64,000 nucleotides of DNA. Source: Porpolomopsis calyptriformis (Eukaryota > Basidiomycota > Agaricomycetes > Agaricales > Hygrophoraceae). The DNA lies in the NCBI GenBank assembly GCA_951640195.1, contig OX621170.1, positions 1 through 64,000 on the forward strand, in the 5' to 3' direction. Positions 32,913 through 44,944 of this stretch are shown here, in pieces; positions within the stretch are counted from its first letter, which is position 1; every line of letters starts with the position of its first letter. The notes under the pieces are model-generated. The model searched no databases. It was given only the letters and a program-made list of their open reading frames with translations, and was not told where the DNA came from. Position numbers and translations under genes: made by a program.

Positions 32913-33638
32913 TATATCTCATATCTCAGGGCGACCAACTACTTCACGAGCCGGCGATCGATACCCCGTTCAACTAACCGTCTTTTCCACATCACCATTC
33001 AAATCCTGATCCTATTCTCAGAATCACTCATCAACGCTCATTTAATTCCTTGCCCACTCTTCGGCTCCCCAGCCCCCGCATGCATGTAATTCCTCTGATA
33101 TAACTTAACAAAACAACACTCTCATGACCTACGACCTTACGACACGCTGTATCATTTCAAATAACGACCTTGTCATTGGATCGATATGGTTATCCACCGT
33201 ATCATTTTTGTTATTCTTGCTTTCCTTGATCTTTCTTGGTTGTTTAACCTTGCATGTATAGTTGGAATACAAATATTGCCCTGATACTCTTCTTGGTAAC
33301 AACAATTTTCTTGCAAGTGAACCCATAGATATTTCCTTGAGTCAAGATTTGCACTCAGTATACGTATGACTGATATATACAAGTTGAACTTGTGCATGTA
33401 TTGTATATTAAGAGGCAAGCATAGAAGGTTAATCACTCTCAGACTTCCTCTATTCAACAAAACTGTCTTAGAAGATCTAAGTCTCTGAGGTGGTTAGCTT
33501 CAAGAGATGATAGAAAGAACACCAATTTGTCCAAGGTCAACCGAATAAAAATTATATGAGTAAGTCTACACAAAATCGATCAAAGCCTTGGCACCAAGAT
33601 CAGCTGTCGTCTAAAAAACGATTGACATCAGAGTGCAC
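32913..33638. other. Convergent 3' intergenic region
   Basis: About 730 bases between the convergent stops of the SAM gene and the SPX transporter. Small AT-rich frames are present on the minus strand but none has coding character. Confidence 0.5.
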
Positions 33639-36600
33639 TCACCCAACGACTTTCATGAGGAAAAACCCGACCGTGGCCACAACCTGCGAAGGATGACCAA
33701 TCAGAACAAGAATCCCGGGGAGAAATAAGTCATACCGCAGTAGAGATGATACTAGCTGGTATTCCGTTCTTCAGGAAATCGACGTTCGATAAATACAGTT
33801 GCCCCAACTCGTCCTCCTGCGTCGCTCTGCATGATTTTTAAAAAAAAAAAAAAAAAAAGAAGTCGACGGTCATGTCGGGAAATGCGATCAAAAAAAGATG
33901 AGAGTAACACTCACGCAGTTTGATTAGGGAAACCCGAGACAGGCATGCCCATCCCCGACGAACAAACCAGTCCGGTGATGAAAATAAGCAAAGTCGCGTG
34001 GTTGCCAGTTACCGGTAACCCATTGTCCACGAGTTTCGCACTCAAGTTCGAGCCGACCTCCTTGGCGATAGGAACTAGCAGGACGCTAGCGATGGTGTGG
34101 CTGATAAAGGTCGATACAACCTGAAACAATCATTCAAACGTCGCCGTCGAATCAAACGGTTCGTCGGAGAGACCGATTGGAAGAGAACGTACCAGGACCA
34201 CGACCGACAAGACAAGGACGACGGTGTATAATGATAGGTCATCCACAAGTCCCCGGATAAAAACGTCCAGGGCGGCCAGAAGTCCACTTGACATAACACC
34301 CTTTCCAAGCGCGATCCCGCCCATGGCCATGAAAACGATCGTCCACGTGAACTGCTCAAAATCATCCTACGCGACGTGAGCGATGGCTTACACTACTACA
34401 GGATTTACACACACCTTCTTTAGCACCCCAGTCGAAAAGAAGGCGACGATAGGCAAAATTGCAATGACCCCCATATCTCCTACCACATCATGTAGCTTGT
34501 GTTCTACGCACCACAGCCCAATTGTCACCATACAGACGACTGCGACCCACCATTGCCTCGTTCCAAAATGCTCCTTTGTCGGACGAATCGGTCTTACCTC
34601 GAGCATAGCCTCGAGCTCGATGCCCTGGTCCAAATCGACACCCGGAATACGGGAAGGACGGTATGACCAAATAAGGAGGAGCCAAATGAGAATGAGAGAG
34701 ACGAGAGAGACAGGGATGGCCACCGCAAACCAGGTTGACCAGTCAATAGGCGGGTCCATAGCTTGCAGCGCGATGAGGTTTTGAGGTGATGAGATTGGAG
34801 AGCTTTGGCCACCTATGTTAGCGGCTAAAGCGATAGCAAGCTGTAAAGGGACGTTTTAGCATAATGCTGGTTGAGTGAAGAGAGACTCTTACGATGAGAC
34901 ATGGGCCAAAAGATGATTTGGCAGGTAGCGTCCTCAGGATCGGCTATCGATCGTCAAAATGTCAGAAAATGAAACAACAGAATCTGCAAAGAATGTTCAT
35001 ATACCCGTATAAGAGTGAAACACAGCGTAGGGGCGGCAACATTGCTGAATGGAGAGATGAAGCATCAGAAGTCACATCAAGGGATAACCGAGAATCCCCT
35101 CTCACCTGATCCACATACTAGCAAAGCACGACACGATCATAAATGCCAACAACACCGTATTTGGTTTCGTACCAGCAAGACTCAACACCTTTGTGATCAG
35201 CACACGGTCGATGTTCGTCTTGCTTAATGCGGATGAGATCGTGAACCCGCCGATAAGGAGCATGATGGTGGGTGAAAACATGCTCGAAAACACAAACCTG
35301 CCGGTGGTGATGTAAGGTTTCCAATTACATTCACAGCACGATCGTGATCGCTCACTTGGCTGCTTCTGACGGGGTCAAATGATGTTCCCCGTCTGGGGAC
35401 CGCATAACCTGCAGGAGGACAAGCAGCAGAGGGACAAGTGTGGAAGTCACGAACAACGGGATGGCCTGAGCCCAAAATTTTCAACATCCACCAAAAAGAT
35501 TCGGAATAAGAGAAATGATTTACCTCAGTCGCCCACAGTATCGTACAAAAGACGAGAATCGCAAAGCAACGATTCGCCTCTACGCCATCCACAACTCTCA
35601 CATTCAGTAAGACCGCAAATACCCCTACAGCGCACACCATTGCCAACTTTGTCTTCGTCAGCTTAAACCTCCCAGCTGGTGTTGGGACCTCAACCAGTAT
35701 CCCGTCCTGCTCCTCGTCTTCCTCCACCACAAGCGTTGCCCCAGGAGAAGTGGCTTTTCCATTGACGTCCGAAATGTCTACTTCGCCACGACGCGCGCGC
35801 CCAATCATAAGGCGCCACACCGTATCGCGCTCCCATGCAACGTGCTCACGCTGATGTAGTTTGAGCTGCTGCCTCGCCGCCGTTGTATCATCCCGCGTGA
35901 CGCATGCAGCATATAATGTCAGCAGGCGCGCAAGGGCACCAGTCAGGTTGGATTTAGAGGATTGTGTAAAGGGAGATGCGAGTTCGACAACCGAGTGGAG
36001 GTATCTATTCTTAAGCTGGTCGAAGTTAGTGCGAGAATAGAAGATATCGTGAGGTGCCCGAGCTGACCTCGCTATCGGTCACTTTATCATATCTGATTTT
36101 AGAATCATGGTCAGCCTCTGAAACGAGGAAGATATACAAGAGGCTCACTTCTTCAAGATCTTACAGAAGCCCGAGTAATTGATCTCGACGTAAGACTTGA
36201 GGCCGGATATTGATAAGTATAAATTAGTGATCCTGCGCTTGAACAACAGCCTCATGTCCAACGCATAGTGAGTCCGGGAGGTCCAGATGGAAGTCGGTTC
36301 GAGGGCGGACGAGGACGCAACGCCCTCCCGTTTACCACCGATGAGCTTGGTAGCCAGCTGGCGCGCCTTTCCTAAGGTCGCCATGGGGGAACGGAGAGGG
36401 GGGCTACTGGGCTCGAGGTCTCCGGCATCGTCGCTGGAGGATATACTGTAACGATGGCGAACGGGTGAGTCGTCTTGTCTCGTCCTGCTTCCAGCTGTAT
36501 GGTAGAGATATCTCAATACGCTGCGTGGTCTGGTTTAAATGTAACCAAAACTGACGTGTGCGGTGCCACGAGCCCAACCCGACTGAACTCGACTTCCGGC

Positions 36601-37160
36601 GCCGACGGTGCCCTGGCGGATGGCTCCGTCGTTCTCGGCTCTCCAAAGGGCTGTGGGGGTTGTCGTCGTCGTCGTCATCATCATCATCATCATCATCATC
36701 ACCCTCTCCGTCGTCGTCGTAGTAGTAGTCCCCAGCGGTCAAGCCCGCTTCCTCGTGCTCTTTAACATTGGCGTCGAGTTCGGCGAGCTCGTCCAGCAAC
36801 TCGCGTTCCTGAGATTCGTAGAATAGGGTGATCTTGTTCAATTCGCGATCCAAAAGCGGGATGAAGACCGCGTCGCTGTCCGAGTGCTCCCGACCGCCGA
36901 GGAGTGAGACCCGCTCGTTTGACTCTAAGTCATGGTCTAGGCCGTGTTGGCGCTTTTCTAGATGGTATATGCATTTCTTGAGGACGTCGTATCTGTTTCA
37001 GATGTGAGAGCTGAAAAGTCTGATTGCAGGGGCGGTGCGTACGAGATATACTCTTCCCTCCAGTCGGATACGGCGTTGAACTTGAGGGATGAGCTTGGTG
37101 CAAAGGAGGGGATACATAAGTGTCGAATCGCCGATGAGAAACACGGTACCTGAATTTCAT
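33639..37160 (-). CDS. SPX-domain low-affinity phosphate transporter (Pho87/90/91 type)
   Basis: Multi-exon gene from the ATG at 37160 (M-K-F-S-S-S-L-K-F-N-A-V). The SPX domain continues with S-D-W-R-E-E-Y-I-S, Y-D-V-L-K-K-C-I-Y-H-L-E-K and later D-R-E-L-N-K-I-T-L-F-Y. It is interrupted by a poly-Asp run from a GTC/ATC microsatellite (36661-36725). The C-terminal half is an SLC13/ArsB-type carrier with repeated membrane helices, including F-S-P-T-I-M-L-L-I-G-G-F, A-N-I-G-G-Q-S-S-P-I-S-S-P-Q-N, V-F-M-A-M-G-G-I-A-L-G, S-T-F-I-S-H-T and the closing F-L-K-N-G-I-P-A-S-I-I. SPX domains sense inositol pyrophosphates and restrain these transporters. Plasma-membrane or vacuolar placement cannot be decided. 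A long poly-T (minus strand) tract lies in the intron near 33840. Confidence 0.9.
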
Positions 37161-38024
37161 GGCAAGGTTTTGGGGTAAACGAGTGATTTGGAAATGGTTT
37201 AACGGCTGGAGGGGGATGAATTCGGTAACACCAAAGTCAGACGCGCTGGCATCCATCCACTGCACAGTCGTCCAGCCGTAAATGGAAGTTTACATGCGTT
37301 TGCCTGGTTTGGACTGCTCAGACAATATAGTTTCGCTCCAACGGAATGGAATAAACCTGGGCGGCTCGCCGACGGAAGAAACTGAATATATTGGGAGATT
37401 GTCATCCTCCACGAGCGTACCGCACCTCCATTACCACCGTTCAGCACTCGCAAATCACCGACCGGACTAACTAAGCAAAGGTTAGGGACAACTCTTGCCA
37501 GCCCCGTTTATACCACTGCTGGAACACCGGAATGGGTAAAATGGGGTTAAAGAGGGCACCTCAAACGCCCATCGAAGACAGCGACTTCGATTCCTGAAAT
37601 CAGTGGTGGTAGCCCTGCATCCTGTACTGTATACACATCCCAGCCGAACACCGAACCTGTCAACAAACGGCTTAGAAACTGTTACTGATTGAGTTCGATG
37701 ATTATTACGGAAATATTTTCGTCAATCAGTTGTGAGCGAATCAGGTAACTGATCAAATACGTTGTCAGAATTACCTCCTCCCATGTAGCCATTAGGAGTT
37801 GAGTTGCGGAAGAAATCCCCATTTTTAAAATAACGCTCCTGAATTGGCAGTAATGATTTGCCCAAAGATCATGACACAAGTTTAGCCCGTTTCAAATCTT
37901 ACTACTAATGATCGAATCCATCGTCCATTTCGAGTTTCCGGGAACGAATGAATTTCACAAACGAGTTTTCGAAGCGGTGTTTGTGTGTGTGCGCGGAAGA
38001 AGTGTGGGCAACTGCAACCGCCAC
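37161..38024. other. Upstream region of the SPX transporter
   Basis: About 860 bases between the transporter start and the 3' end of the APSES gene, both on the minus strand. Overlapping frames look like chance. I saw no CACGTG phosphate-response box. Confidence 0.45.
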
Positions 38025-40339
38025 TCACCAAGGCCTCAACGGCCGTCCAAACTCCATCTCATTCTCCCCTCCACTCTCCCCGCTGTCGCCCCCAAATGAA
38101 TGTCGACAGGCTGACAGCCGTCCATTCCGTGGCGACGCAACTCTCACCTCCGACTCTGGCAACGCCGTGACCCCACTGCGGCCATAACCCGTACCCCACT
38201 CGCATCCCCTCGCTCCGTCCATTCGCTCGTTCGCAGACTTCCCCGACGAACATCGCGACACGTCCACCGAAGGAGCTGCTGACCCAGACCGCGGAGTATC
38301 CGGCGACATCGGGGTCGTATTCTCGCGCTCGTACGCAGAATCTCCGTCCTCATCTCGCGATGTGTGGGAACTACAAGGCCGTCGGTGCCCACCCTCCTCC
38401 GAGTTGACGTCACATTCGCAGTCAGAGTGCGTCAAATATCGACACCGCTCTGAATCCCGCGTACTTTCATTGAAAGAGCGCGGTAACGGTGGGACCATAG
38501 ACCTCGAAGAGAATGGTCGATCTGAAGCTTGTTTTTCGTGAAGGGCTCTGGTATTATCAATTTTTTTTAGAATATAATAGGAACGGATTGGCAGGGTGGA
38601 TATATGCAACTTACGTGTGGTATGTTAGCGCAGGCAAAGACCGTCTTCGCATTCCCCCACCACCACCACCTACCGCTTCCTGTCTTTGTCCATCATCTCT
38701 GAATCCAGAACCAGAAAACGAACTGGATATATCATAATCATCGTCCTCTTTCAACCTCCTCAACACGGCTTCCGAATCACTGCAATTCACCCCTCTCAGA
38801 TCTTCCAGAGCTGATATGGGCGGGAGTGCATAATACGAATACGTAGTCGCCGTCCTCGCCAAATTTTGCTCCTGAGCAGGGGGGCGGATCGGAGGGAGAA
38901 TAATCGCATTGTCTGCATTCGGCTTAGTGCCACCTCGCGAGGGTGGGATATCCAGAGTGCCACTAGTCGATGACATTCGCCGAGAGGTTGAGGAGCTGGA
39001 AGTTGATATTGACGTCCTATGCTGCGTGGTTGTGTGGTAGCCCGACGCCGACAGGCCTGGATAAGGTGAGTACCTCGCAGAAGCATACACCGAGCCAGAA
39101 CGGTCACGTCCGAACTGGGACTCTGCACCAGTAGGGGCTGGCGACGACACCTGGCTGGTAAGCCGTGGGCTTGTGATCGGGATGGAAATAGTGTTAGAGT
39201 ACGCGCGCCGTGAATTAGAGCGGTGACTGTGATTCGGGATATCCGACAAGGACATGCGGTAGAGTGGAGGGTCTGGTGCGGAGGTGGAGAATAGAGGAAC
39301 GGCGTGTTGAGTTTGGCGGGGAACTTTGGGGATGAGGAGGGATGTTGCGGTTGGGGTTGGTGGTGTTATTAATGTTGTTGTGTTATTGAGGGAAGAAATA
39401 GGAGTGACAACCGTCCAACTTGTGGGTTTCCTGGAGGGTGAGGACGGAATGGTGGCGGTGGAATGGTTTCTTCGCATTCTTCGTCGAGTGGCTCCACTGG
39501 CGACAACTTGGCCATATCCGGGTTGGTCAGGAGATAGACAAGTACTAGGGAATGTTGGGCTATTATAAAAAAAAACAATTAGTAGGCTGATAATTGTCCG
39601 AAACAAGGTACTTGCCCAAACAAAGGTATCAGGTCTTCACGGATTGTCCATGCCACTCTACGCAGGTTAAGTTAATGGAACGGATGAATGAAAGGATGAC
39701 GGACCGTCGTGACAAACGCAAGGCTACCTAAACGGAGGTGAGGTGGGCGTGAAGGTTCAAGATGATTTACGGACCTCGTACGGCATCCATGTGCCTTGTA
39801 TTTTGAGGTAGCCGCCTCGGACTCGGCGAATGAGAGAGGCGAGATCAGGTTGGGAGTCAATCATTTTCACGATATCGGCTACAAGGAAAGTGAGGAAACG
39901 AGGGGGATGTGTTGCGAGAAATAAACTTGCCTTTCGAATTACCTAACGCTTGAAGGGGGGAAGGGGGGGGTCAGTGGGTTTGACGGGGACAAGTCCAGAA
40001 AAGGAAGATACCCTTCCAGATCCCGGTCCACAAAATGTATCCATCATCGATGTCCATCATGATCCATTGGCCGTTGAGCGGGTACTCATAGACGGGTCTG
40101 CAGACGGGTTAGGGGACGGAAAGAGGGTGAGTGGGAGACGGACATGTAGCCTCTTGGGTCGTTGCTGGTGATGTAGCGACCCTTGGTGACCTGATGGTTC
40201 GAGCAGGCAAATGGGCGAAACCGGGGACCCATCGCGGAGGGCAACGAGTGGATAGAATCCTGGGATGAACGGGTTAGGTTGGAGGGGAGATGAGAGGGGG
40301 AAAGAGAGAGAGACGTACGTGTAAGATGAGGCTGGTCAT
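38025..40339 (-). CDS. APSES/KilA-N-type transcription factor
   Basis: Multi-exon gene starting at 40339 (M-T-S-L-I-L-H), estimated at 600-650 residues. The N-terminal 130 residues form an APSES/KilA-N fold: N-H-Q-V-T-K-G-R-Y-I-T, V-Y-E-Y-P-L-N-G-Q-W-I-M-M-D, D-G-Y-I-L-W-T-G-I-W-K-A-L-G, V-R-G-G-Y-L-K-I-Q-G-T-W-M-P-Y-E, W-T-I-R-E-D-L-I-P-L-F-G and C-L-S-P-D-Q-P-G-Y-G. APSES proteins are fungal DNA-binding regulators of development and cell cycle; the KilA-N-like Bqt4/Xbp1 group is an alternative. The remainder is Ser/Thr/Arg-rich and disordered with a poly-Gly stretch. The last intron is near 38610-38545. No ankyrin repeats are present, so it is not the Swi4/Mbp1 type. Confidence 0.85.
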
Positions 40340-40815
40340 GGTGTTAAAGTAAGAAGAGGCGAGGCGGTGGAAGAAGAAGGGAAATGTCAGGCAGGGTTGC
40401 GTTGCGACATACGGTTACGGTGGTAGTATGAAGATAAACCGTTTATTTTTTTTTATTTTTTTCGATTTTTTGGTTCCTCGGCAAGATCCCCGATCTAGTT
40501 TAGCATGGTAGTGCGACGATATTTAGTACCGCATTCGGAGTCGGGTCGGCCGCCTTGATCCTGTATCGTTGTACGAGACCTTGATTTGTCATGACGCCCA
40601 AACCCCGTTCATCCTCGATCGACCTTCTTTCTGCCTCGTGACGCTCGAGAAATGATCGTTGATCAGAAGACCCTAAAATCGTTGGCACATCATCCCCGTC
40701 CTCGCATCCAATCTCACCGCGCTCTCTCAGGGGTCCGGTGGCCGAGTTTCTCAGGCACACATGCCCTTATCTCCTTCCGGTTCCTCATCGGCACCGATCT
40801 ATATCATTCTCATTC
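40340..40815. other. Upstream region of the APSES gene / ODC 3' region
   Basis: About 475 bases. It includes T-rich tracts at 40443-40472. An alternative last exon of the ornithine decarboxylase gene, ending near 40755, would fall here. Nothing else was recognised. Confidence 0.4.
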
Positions 40816-42329
40816 TCATCTAATATCCCGTGCAAATCTCCCCAGCGCTCCCCTCACCTCCACCGACCCAACTACCCCAGTGGTGTAGATCACCTTGCTA
40901 ACCTCGAATCCGTTGAACTGGCTCGCAGCACATATCGTGTACGCCCCCATGTTTCGAAACGTAAGCCAGTCCCCGACCTGCAACCCAACCGGCAGTTGGG
41001 CCTCTAAGCATACACAGTCAATCGAGTCGCACGTCGGCCCCCACACGCTGCATGTGTGCATCGGTTCCGAGCTTGCGACGTGGAATGAGCCCTTCAGCGA
41101 GAGCACGTGCGGGACCACTTTCTGATGATCGAATAAAATGCAGTTAAATGCACCATAGACGCCATCGTTGATATAATCTGAGCGGGATCCCATTAGTTAC
41201 TCGTTGAAAACAGACGAAAACAAACTCACACATCGCCGTCGGTGCTTTTGACCCTTCAAGCTCACTCTCCAGAGGAGCCCGGAGGGCGATAATGTTAGTT
41301 GCCAGGCTGAAAGCCGTCGATACCAAAAACCTCCCTGGCTCCGCGATCACCCTAATCTGATCTCTCTCGGGAAAATACCGGTCAATCGCCTCTGTCAAAA
41401 CAGCCGCAGCGCATTCAAATAGCCCGTCCTCGAACCCACCACCCACATCAAGCAAGCAAAAATCGTATCCGGCTTCCTTCCCCATGTCAAACGCGTGCCG
41501 GGCGCGCTTCACCGCGTCCGCATACGCCGATGGATCGTAACACCCGCTCCCGACGTGAAAACTCACACCAATAACATCAAGCTCCAGTTCCCGCGCCTTC
41601 GTGAGAAGGCCGGGCACGGTATGCAGTGGGGCGCCGAACTTGATCCCCAATGTGCAGAGGCTTTTCGAGTCATCGATGAGAATACGCACGACGAGCTTGG
41701 CCCGTCCGTGTATCCGCGCAATCTTGTAAAGCTCATCCGCGTTATCAAACGTCATCATGTCGACGCCAGCCTTAGCTGCATATCGGATGAACGACCCCGC
41801 CTTGCAAGGATTGGCGAAAATGATCCGTGAGGGATCCACTGCCCCTGCACCCAATTTGAGAACCTGGGAAATCTCTCCGATGGACGCGCAGTCGAACCCT
41901 GTACCTAGTGCTGCCAGCAGACGGAGCACGTACGGATCTGGATTGCATTTCACCGCTGCACCATCCGTCAGATGTCTTCGCGAGAAATGCAACAAATGAC
42001 AGACCGTAGAAGGGGTGTATCCAAGGGAGATGCTTCTTCCACCTCTCATGCTGCCTGTACACCTCACTAAGATCCGCGACGAAGAAGGCCTTTCCCGGGT
42101 CCGCCTCATTCAAATCCAACGACCGAGAAGCATTCATCACCCCATTTCTTAGATGGATTTCGGGATGCCCTCGATGTAGAGTAGGCAACGAGGGGAAGAC
42201 GCCATCCTCTTCCTTCTGATTCTCGAGAAAGTTGGCGGTCGACAACTTTGTTGTCAAGTCGGGGTGAACCGGATGTAAAACGGAAAGCAATTCTGCAATT
42301 GAACCGGTGCCTGCGCAGACGATGCTCAT
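40816..42329 (-). CDS. odc1: Ornithine decarboxylase
   Basis: Pyridoxal-phosphate enzyme making putrescine from ornithine, the first step of polyamine synthesis. Start at 42329 (M-S-I-V-C-A-G). Motifs: A-V-K-C-N-P-D-P with the Schiff-base Lys (spliced just before), F-D-C-A-S, F-A-N-P-C-K, M-T-F-D-N, F-H-V-G-S-G, L-D-V-G-G-G-F, the phosphate-binding E-P-G-R, Y-Y-I-N-D-G-V-Y-G, and W-G-P-T-C-D-S-I-D with the second active-site Cys. The C-terminus reads F-N-G-F-E-V-S-K-V-I-Y and can run unspliced to 40816. A splice to an acidic alternative end near 40755 is also possible. About 470 residues. It is divergent from the Maf gene with 130 bases between start codons. Confidence 0.94.
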
Positions 42330-42459
42330 CGAGAAACGGTGGGAGTCACTTTATAACATGAGAGAAAGCAATGGAGAGAAAGAAAAGTTAGGGTGATGGT
42401 CCGACGAGCTTCACAGTTATTATGTAATCGACCTGTACAGCCACACCTGCCATTGTAGG

Positions 42460-43431
42460 ATGCCAAACCACGTCCATTCAAAGGCCTTGAAGGTTCCCGC
42501 TATCAAGAAACTAGCCGGAAAACGCGTCGTTCTAGCTTCAAACAGTCCACGCCGAAAGGAAATATTTCATACCATTCTCGTATGTTTGAACTCCTCATCA
42601 TGATGTCACTCTCATCAACCCTCTGTAGGGTCTCACACCCGAAATTGTCCCATCAACATTCACAGAGGACCTCCCTGTTGGCTCTTTTGAGGATGTGCAC
42701 GAGTATCCGGTTTCTACAGCTACACACAAGGCCGTGGAGGTGTACGAACGATTAGTCGTGAGTTTTGACCGATCTCCTTTGACCGATCTCTGTCTCATGT
42801 TCCGCTCCAAGAAAGAACAACCCGATTCTGCCCCAGATCTTGTCATTGCCGGTATGCCAAACCTCCATTCACCCATCATCTCCTTGACCATTCCAACTAA
42901 ACAGCGGACACCGTGGTCCTCACCCAGGCAAGTCCTGGTCAAGAACTCCTCGAGAAGCCGATTTCAAAGGATGACAATCTTCGGATGCTACTTGACCTCA
43001 ATGGCGCCGTGTGCGAAGTCGTAACCGGCGTCACCGTAGGCAAGTTGATTTTAATACTAGCTTGAACTGTGGGATCTAACCCTGTATCCAGTGTTCCCAA
43101 TACTCACCGCTCCAGGTTACAATATTAAATCGATGGATGAGCGTACGCTTGTGTACTTTGCCGACAATCCGCGCCACCTGTTGGAAGAATACGTAGAAAG
43201 TGGCGAGGGTCTCGACCGCGCAGGCGGCTTTGCGATTCAGGTATGTAATAATAATACTACCGGCATCTTGACTCAACACCATAGATGACGTTGCGGATCC
43301 AGGGCCTCGGTGGTGTACTTGTACGTAAAATTGAAGGTGACTACCCAAATGTAGTCGGCTTCCCTGCTGCCTCATTTTACAGACTACTCGACTTGCTGAT
43401 TGAAGAGGAACCCGATTTCTTGGAGATTTGA
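42460..43431 (+). CDS. Maf-family nucleotide pyrophosphatase
   Basis: Spliced gene of about 225 residues. Motifs: V-V-L-A-S-N-S-P-R-R-K-E-I near the N-terminus (the nucleotide-binding S-x-S-P-R-R), A-A-D-T-V-V with the catalytic Asp, K-P-I-S-K, V-V-T-G-V-T-V-V and A-G-G-F-A-I-Q-G-L-G-G. Maf proteins hydrolyse non-canonical nucleoside triphosphates, protecting nucleic acids; in some organisms they affect cell division. The intron at 43040-43091 starts with GCAAGT instead of GT, and only this reading gives the conserved V-T-V-V. The 3' end lies 32 bases from the stop of the convergent RING gene. Confidence 0.9.
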
Positions 43432-43463
43432 GTACATGTTAGTGCTGTATTAACTTTGTGAAA

Positions 43464-44093
43464 TTACAAAGCGTAGACGATTCGCGCCTGGAGCCCAATC
43501 ACCCCACCTCCTCTGCCGTCCCAGCCGTTAATGGTAGCTCGGCACACCGGGCACCTGCAACAGATCATTGATGACAGAATTAGCCGCGAGAGGAACGTAA
43601 AAACGAAGGCTTACTTGGGAATAACAGGGTCGCCTGGGGCCATTGTAGAAGCGCGCTGCATGGTGGTTTTCACAGCTGCGAAAAGACACGATCCACAACA
43701 GACATGTCCACAGGGTGTCAGAGTTGCGTTTGTTGGTGGAGAAAAACAGATCGGGCAGGTGTAGGATGAGAGCAATTCTTCTTCCCGGCCGAATTCAACT
43801 TCCCTCGAGGTGGATTCTATCGTGGATTGAGAATGACGGCTCTCCGCCATGCGACTTGACTCCGGAGGGAAAAATTCAAGCACTTCAGAGTTATCAGATT
43901 TGATCGAAGAACCCAATTCCGCATCCTCCTCCCGTTTGCTGTGCTCCTCCGATAGGTCGAGCATTCTTTTCTTTCTGACATGACCTTGTTCGGAAGTCCA
44001 CTCGTAGTCATCCGTAGGTGACGAAGGAACATATATCGGAGAATGGGAAGATGGATCAGCGGCTTCGATGGAGGTGGCTTGTGGTGGTGGCAT
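43464..44093 (-). CDS. RING-finger protein, putative E3 ubiquitin ligase
   Basis: Two exons, about 190 residues. The N-terminal two thirds are acidic and disordered. The C-terminus holds a C3HC4 RING: C-P-I-C, C-G-H-V-C-C-G-S-C, and across the ~59 bp intron C-P-V-C. This layout, disordered N-terminus plus C-terminal RING, resembles Slx8/RNF4-type SUMO-targeted ligases. The segment P-I-Y-V-P-S-S-P-T-D-D could be a SUMO-interacting motif, but that is inference. The start is at 44093, only 38 bases from the divergent Dpb3-like gene. Confidence 0.85.
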
Positions 44094-44131
44094 TAGTTTG
44101 ACTATGGCACGCCTTATTACATAAGCCTACA

Positions 44132-44839
44132 ATGGATTTCGCAGAATCCCCACACTCTCAAAATGGCGATCCACTGCAGGATGTAAAGACCAATGCAGAT
44201 TATGAAGTAACATCTCAAAATCACACTGGTGAACCTCCAGTCGAGGGTGATCGAAATGAACCAGTCAGGCGTGGTCGAGACACAGGCAAATCACTTCTCC
44301 CTATCGCCAGGGTCCAAAAAATTATCAAGGCAGACAAGGTATACCATCCTAGTTCATTTGTGTTACTATTTTTGCCAACGCTTGTGTGCCGTAGGATATC
44401 CCGGTCATCAACAGAGAAGCAACCTATATAGTCGCACTGGCCACCGAGGAATTCATCAAACGACTGTCCGAAGCGAGCCAAAAAGTAGCTGGTCGTGATA
44501 AGAGGCTAACAGTGCAACAGCGGGATGTTGGTACGTACTCGTCAATATATCTTACATTCGTTCATCGCAAAACGATTGCTCAGCGACGGTGGTGAGGCAG
44601 GCTGAGGAGTTCGCCTTCCTGGATGGTTTGTATTCTCACCATCAACGTATATGGTCGTGCACCGTCTGACGTACTTTGTGATCTCAACGAAAGAAATCAT
44701 ACAATGGACAACGACAACGACAACCAAGCGCAAGCCGACAACGGTGGTGGAGAATGAGGCGACGGCTACGACGTTCCTAGATAACTATATGCTAGGTTCT
44801 AGGGCTGATTTGGAATTGGATGCGGGTAGTTCGCAGTGA
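44132..44839 (+). CDS. Histone-fold protein, Dpb3/POLE4/CHRAC type
   Basis: Four exons. The N-terminus is disordered. The CBF/NF-Y-like histone fold reads L-L-P-I-A-R-V-Q-K-I-I-K-A-D-K, spliced to I-N-R-E-A-T-Y-I-V-A-L-A-T-E-E-F-I, then K-R-L-T-V-Q-Q-R-D-V and E-E-F-A-F-L-D-E. This is the NF-YC/Dpb3 branch. Dpb3-type proteins pair with a Dpb4 partner in DNA polymerase epsilon or in CHRAC-type remodellers. A short Thr-rich stretch lies in the tail. NF-YC is less likely because the extended NF-YC core and Gln-rich tail are missing. It shares a 38 bp promoter with the RING gene. Confidence 0.85.
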
Positions 44840-44944
44840 GACCAGTATGCTTTGGCTGAATGATCGATTGATGAGAGACGTGAACCGGATTTGGAAGGTA
44901 CCGCGAACCAGCGCCTCCGATAACAAAGTGTACCTCGCAGCGCA

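Noticed and set aside
33837..33858. Long A-tract as a retroposed poly-A tail
   Set aside because: It lies inside an intron of the SPX transporter and is best read as its polypyrimidine tract on the coding strand.
40725..40800. tRNA-like sequence (GGTGGCCGAGTTT with a later GGTTCCTCA)
   Set aside because: The A-box looks fair but the B-box is wrong and I could not fold acceptor and anticodon stems.
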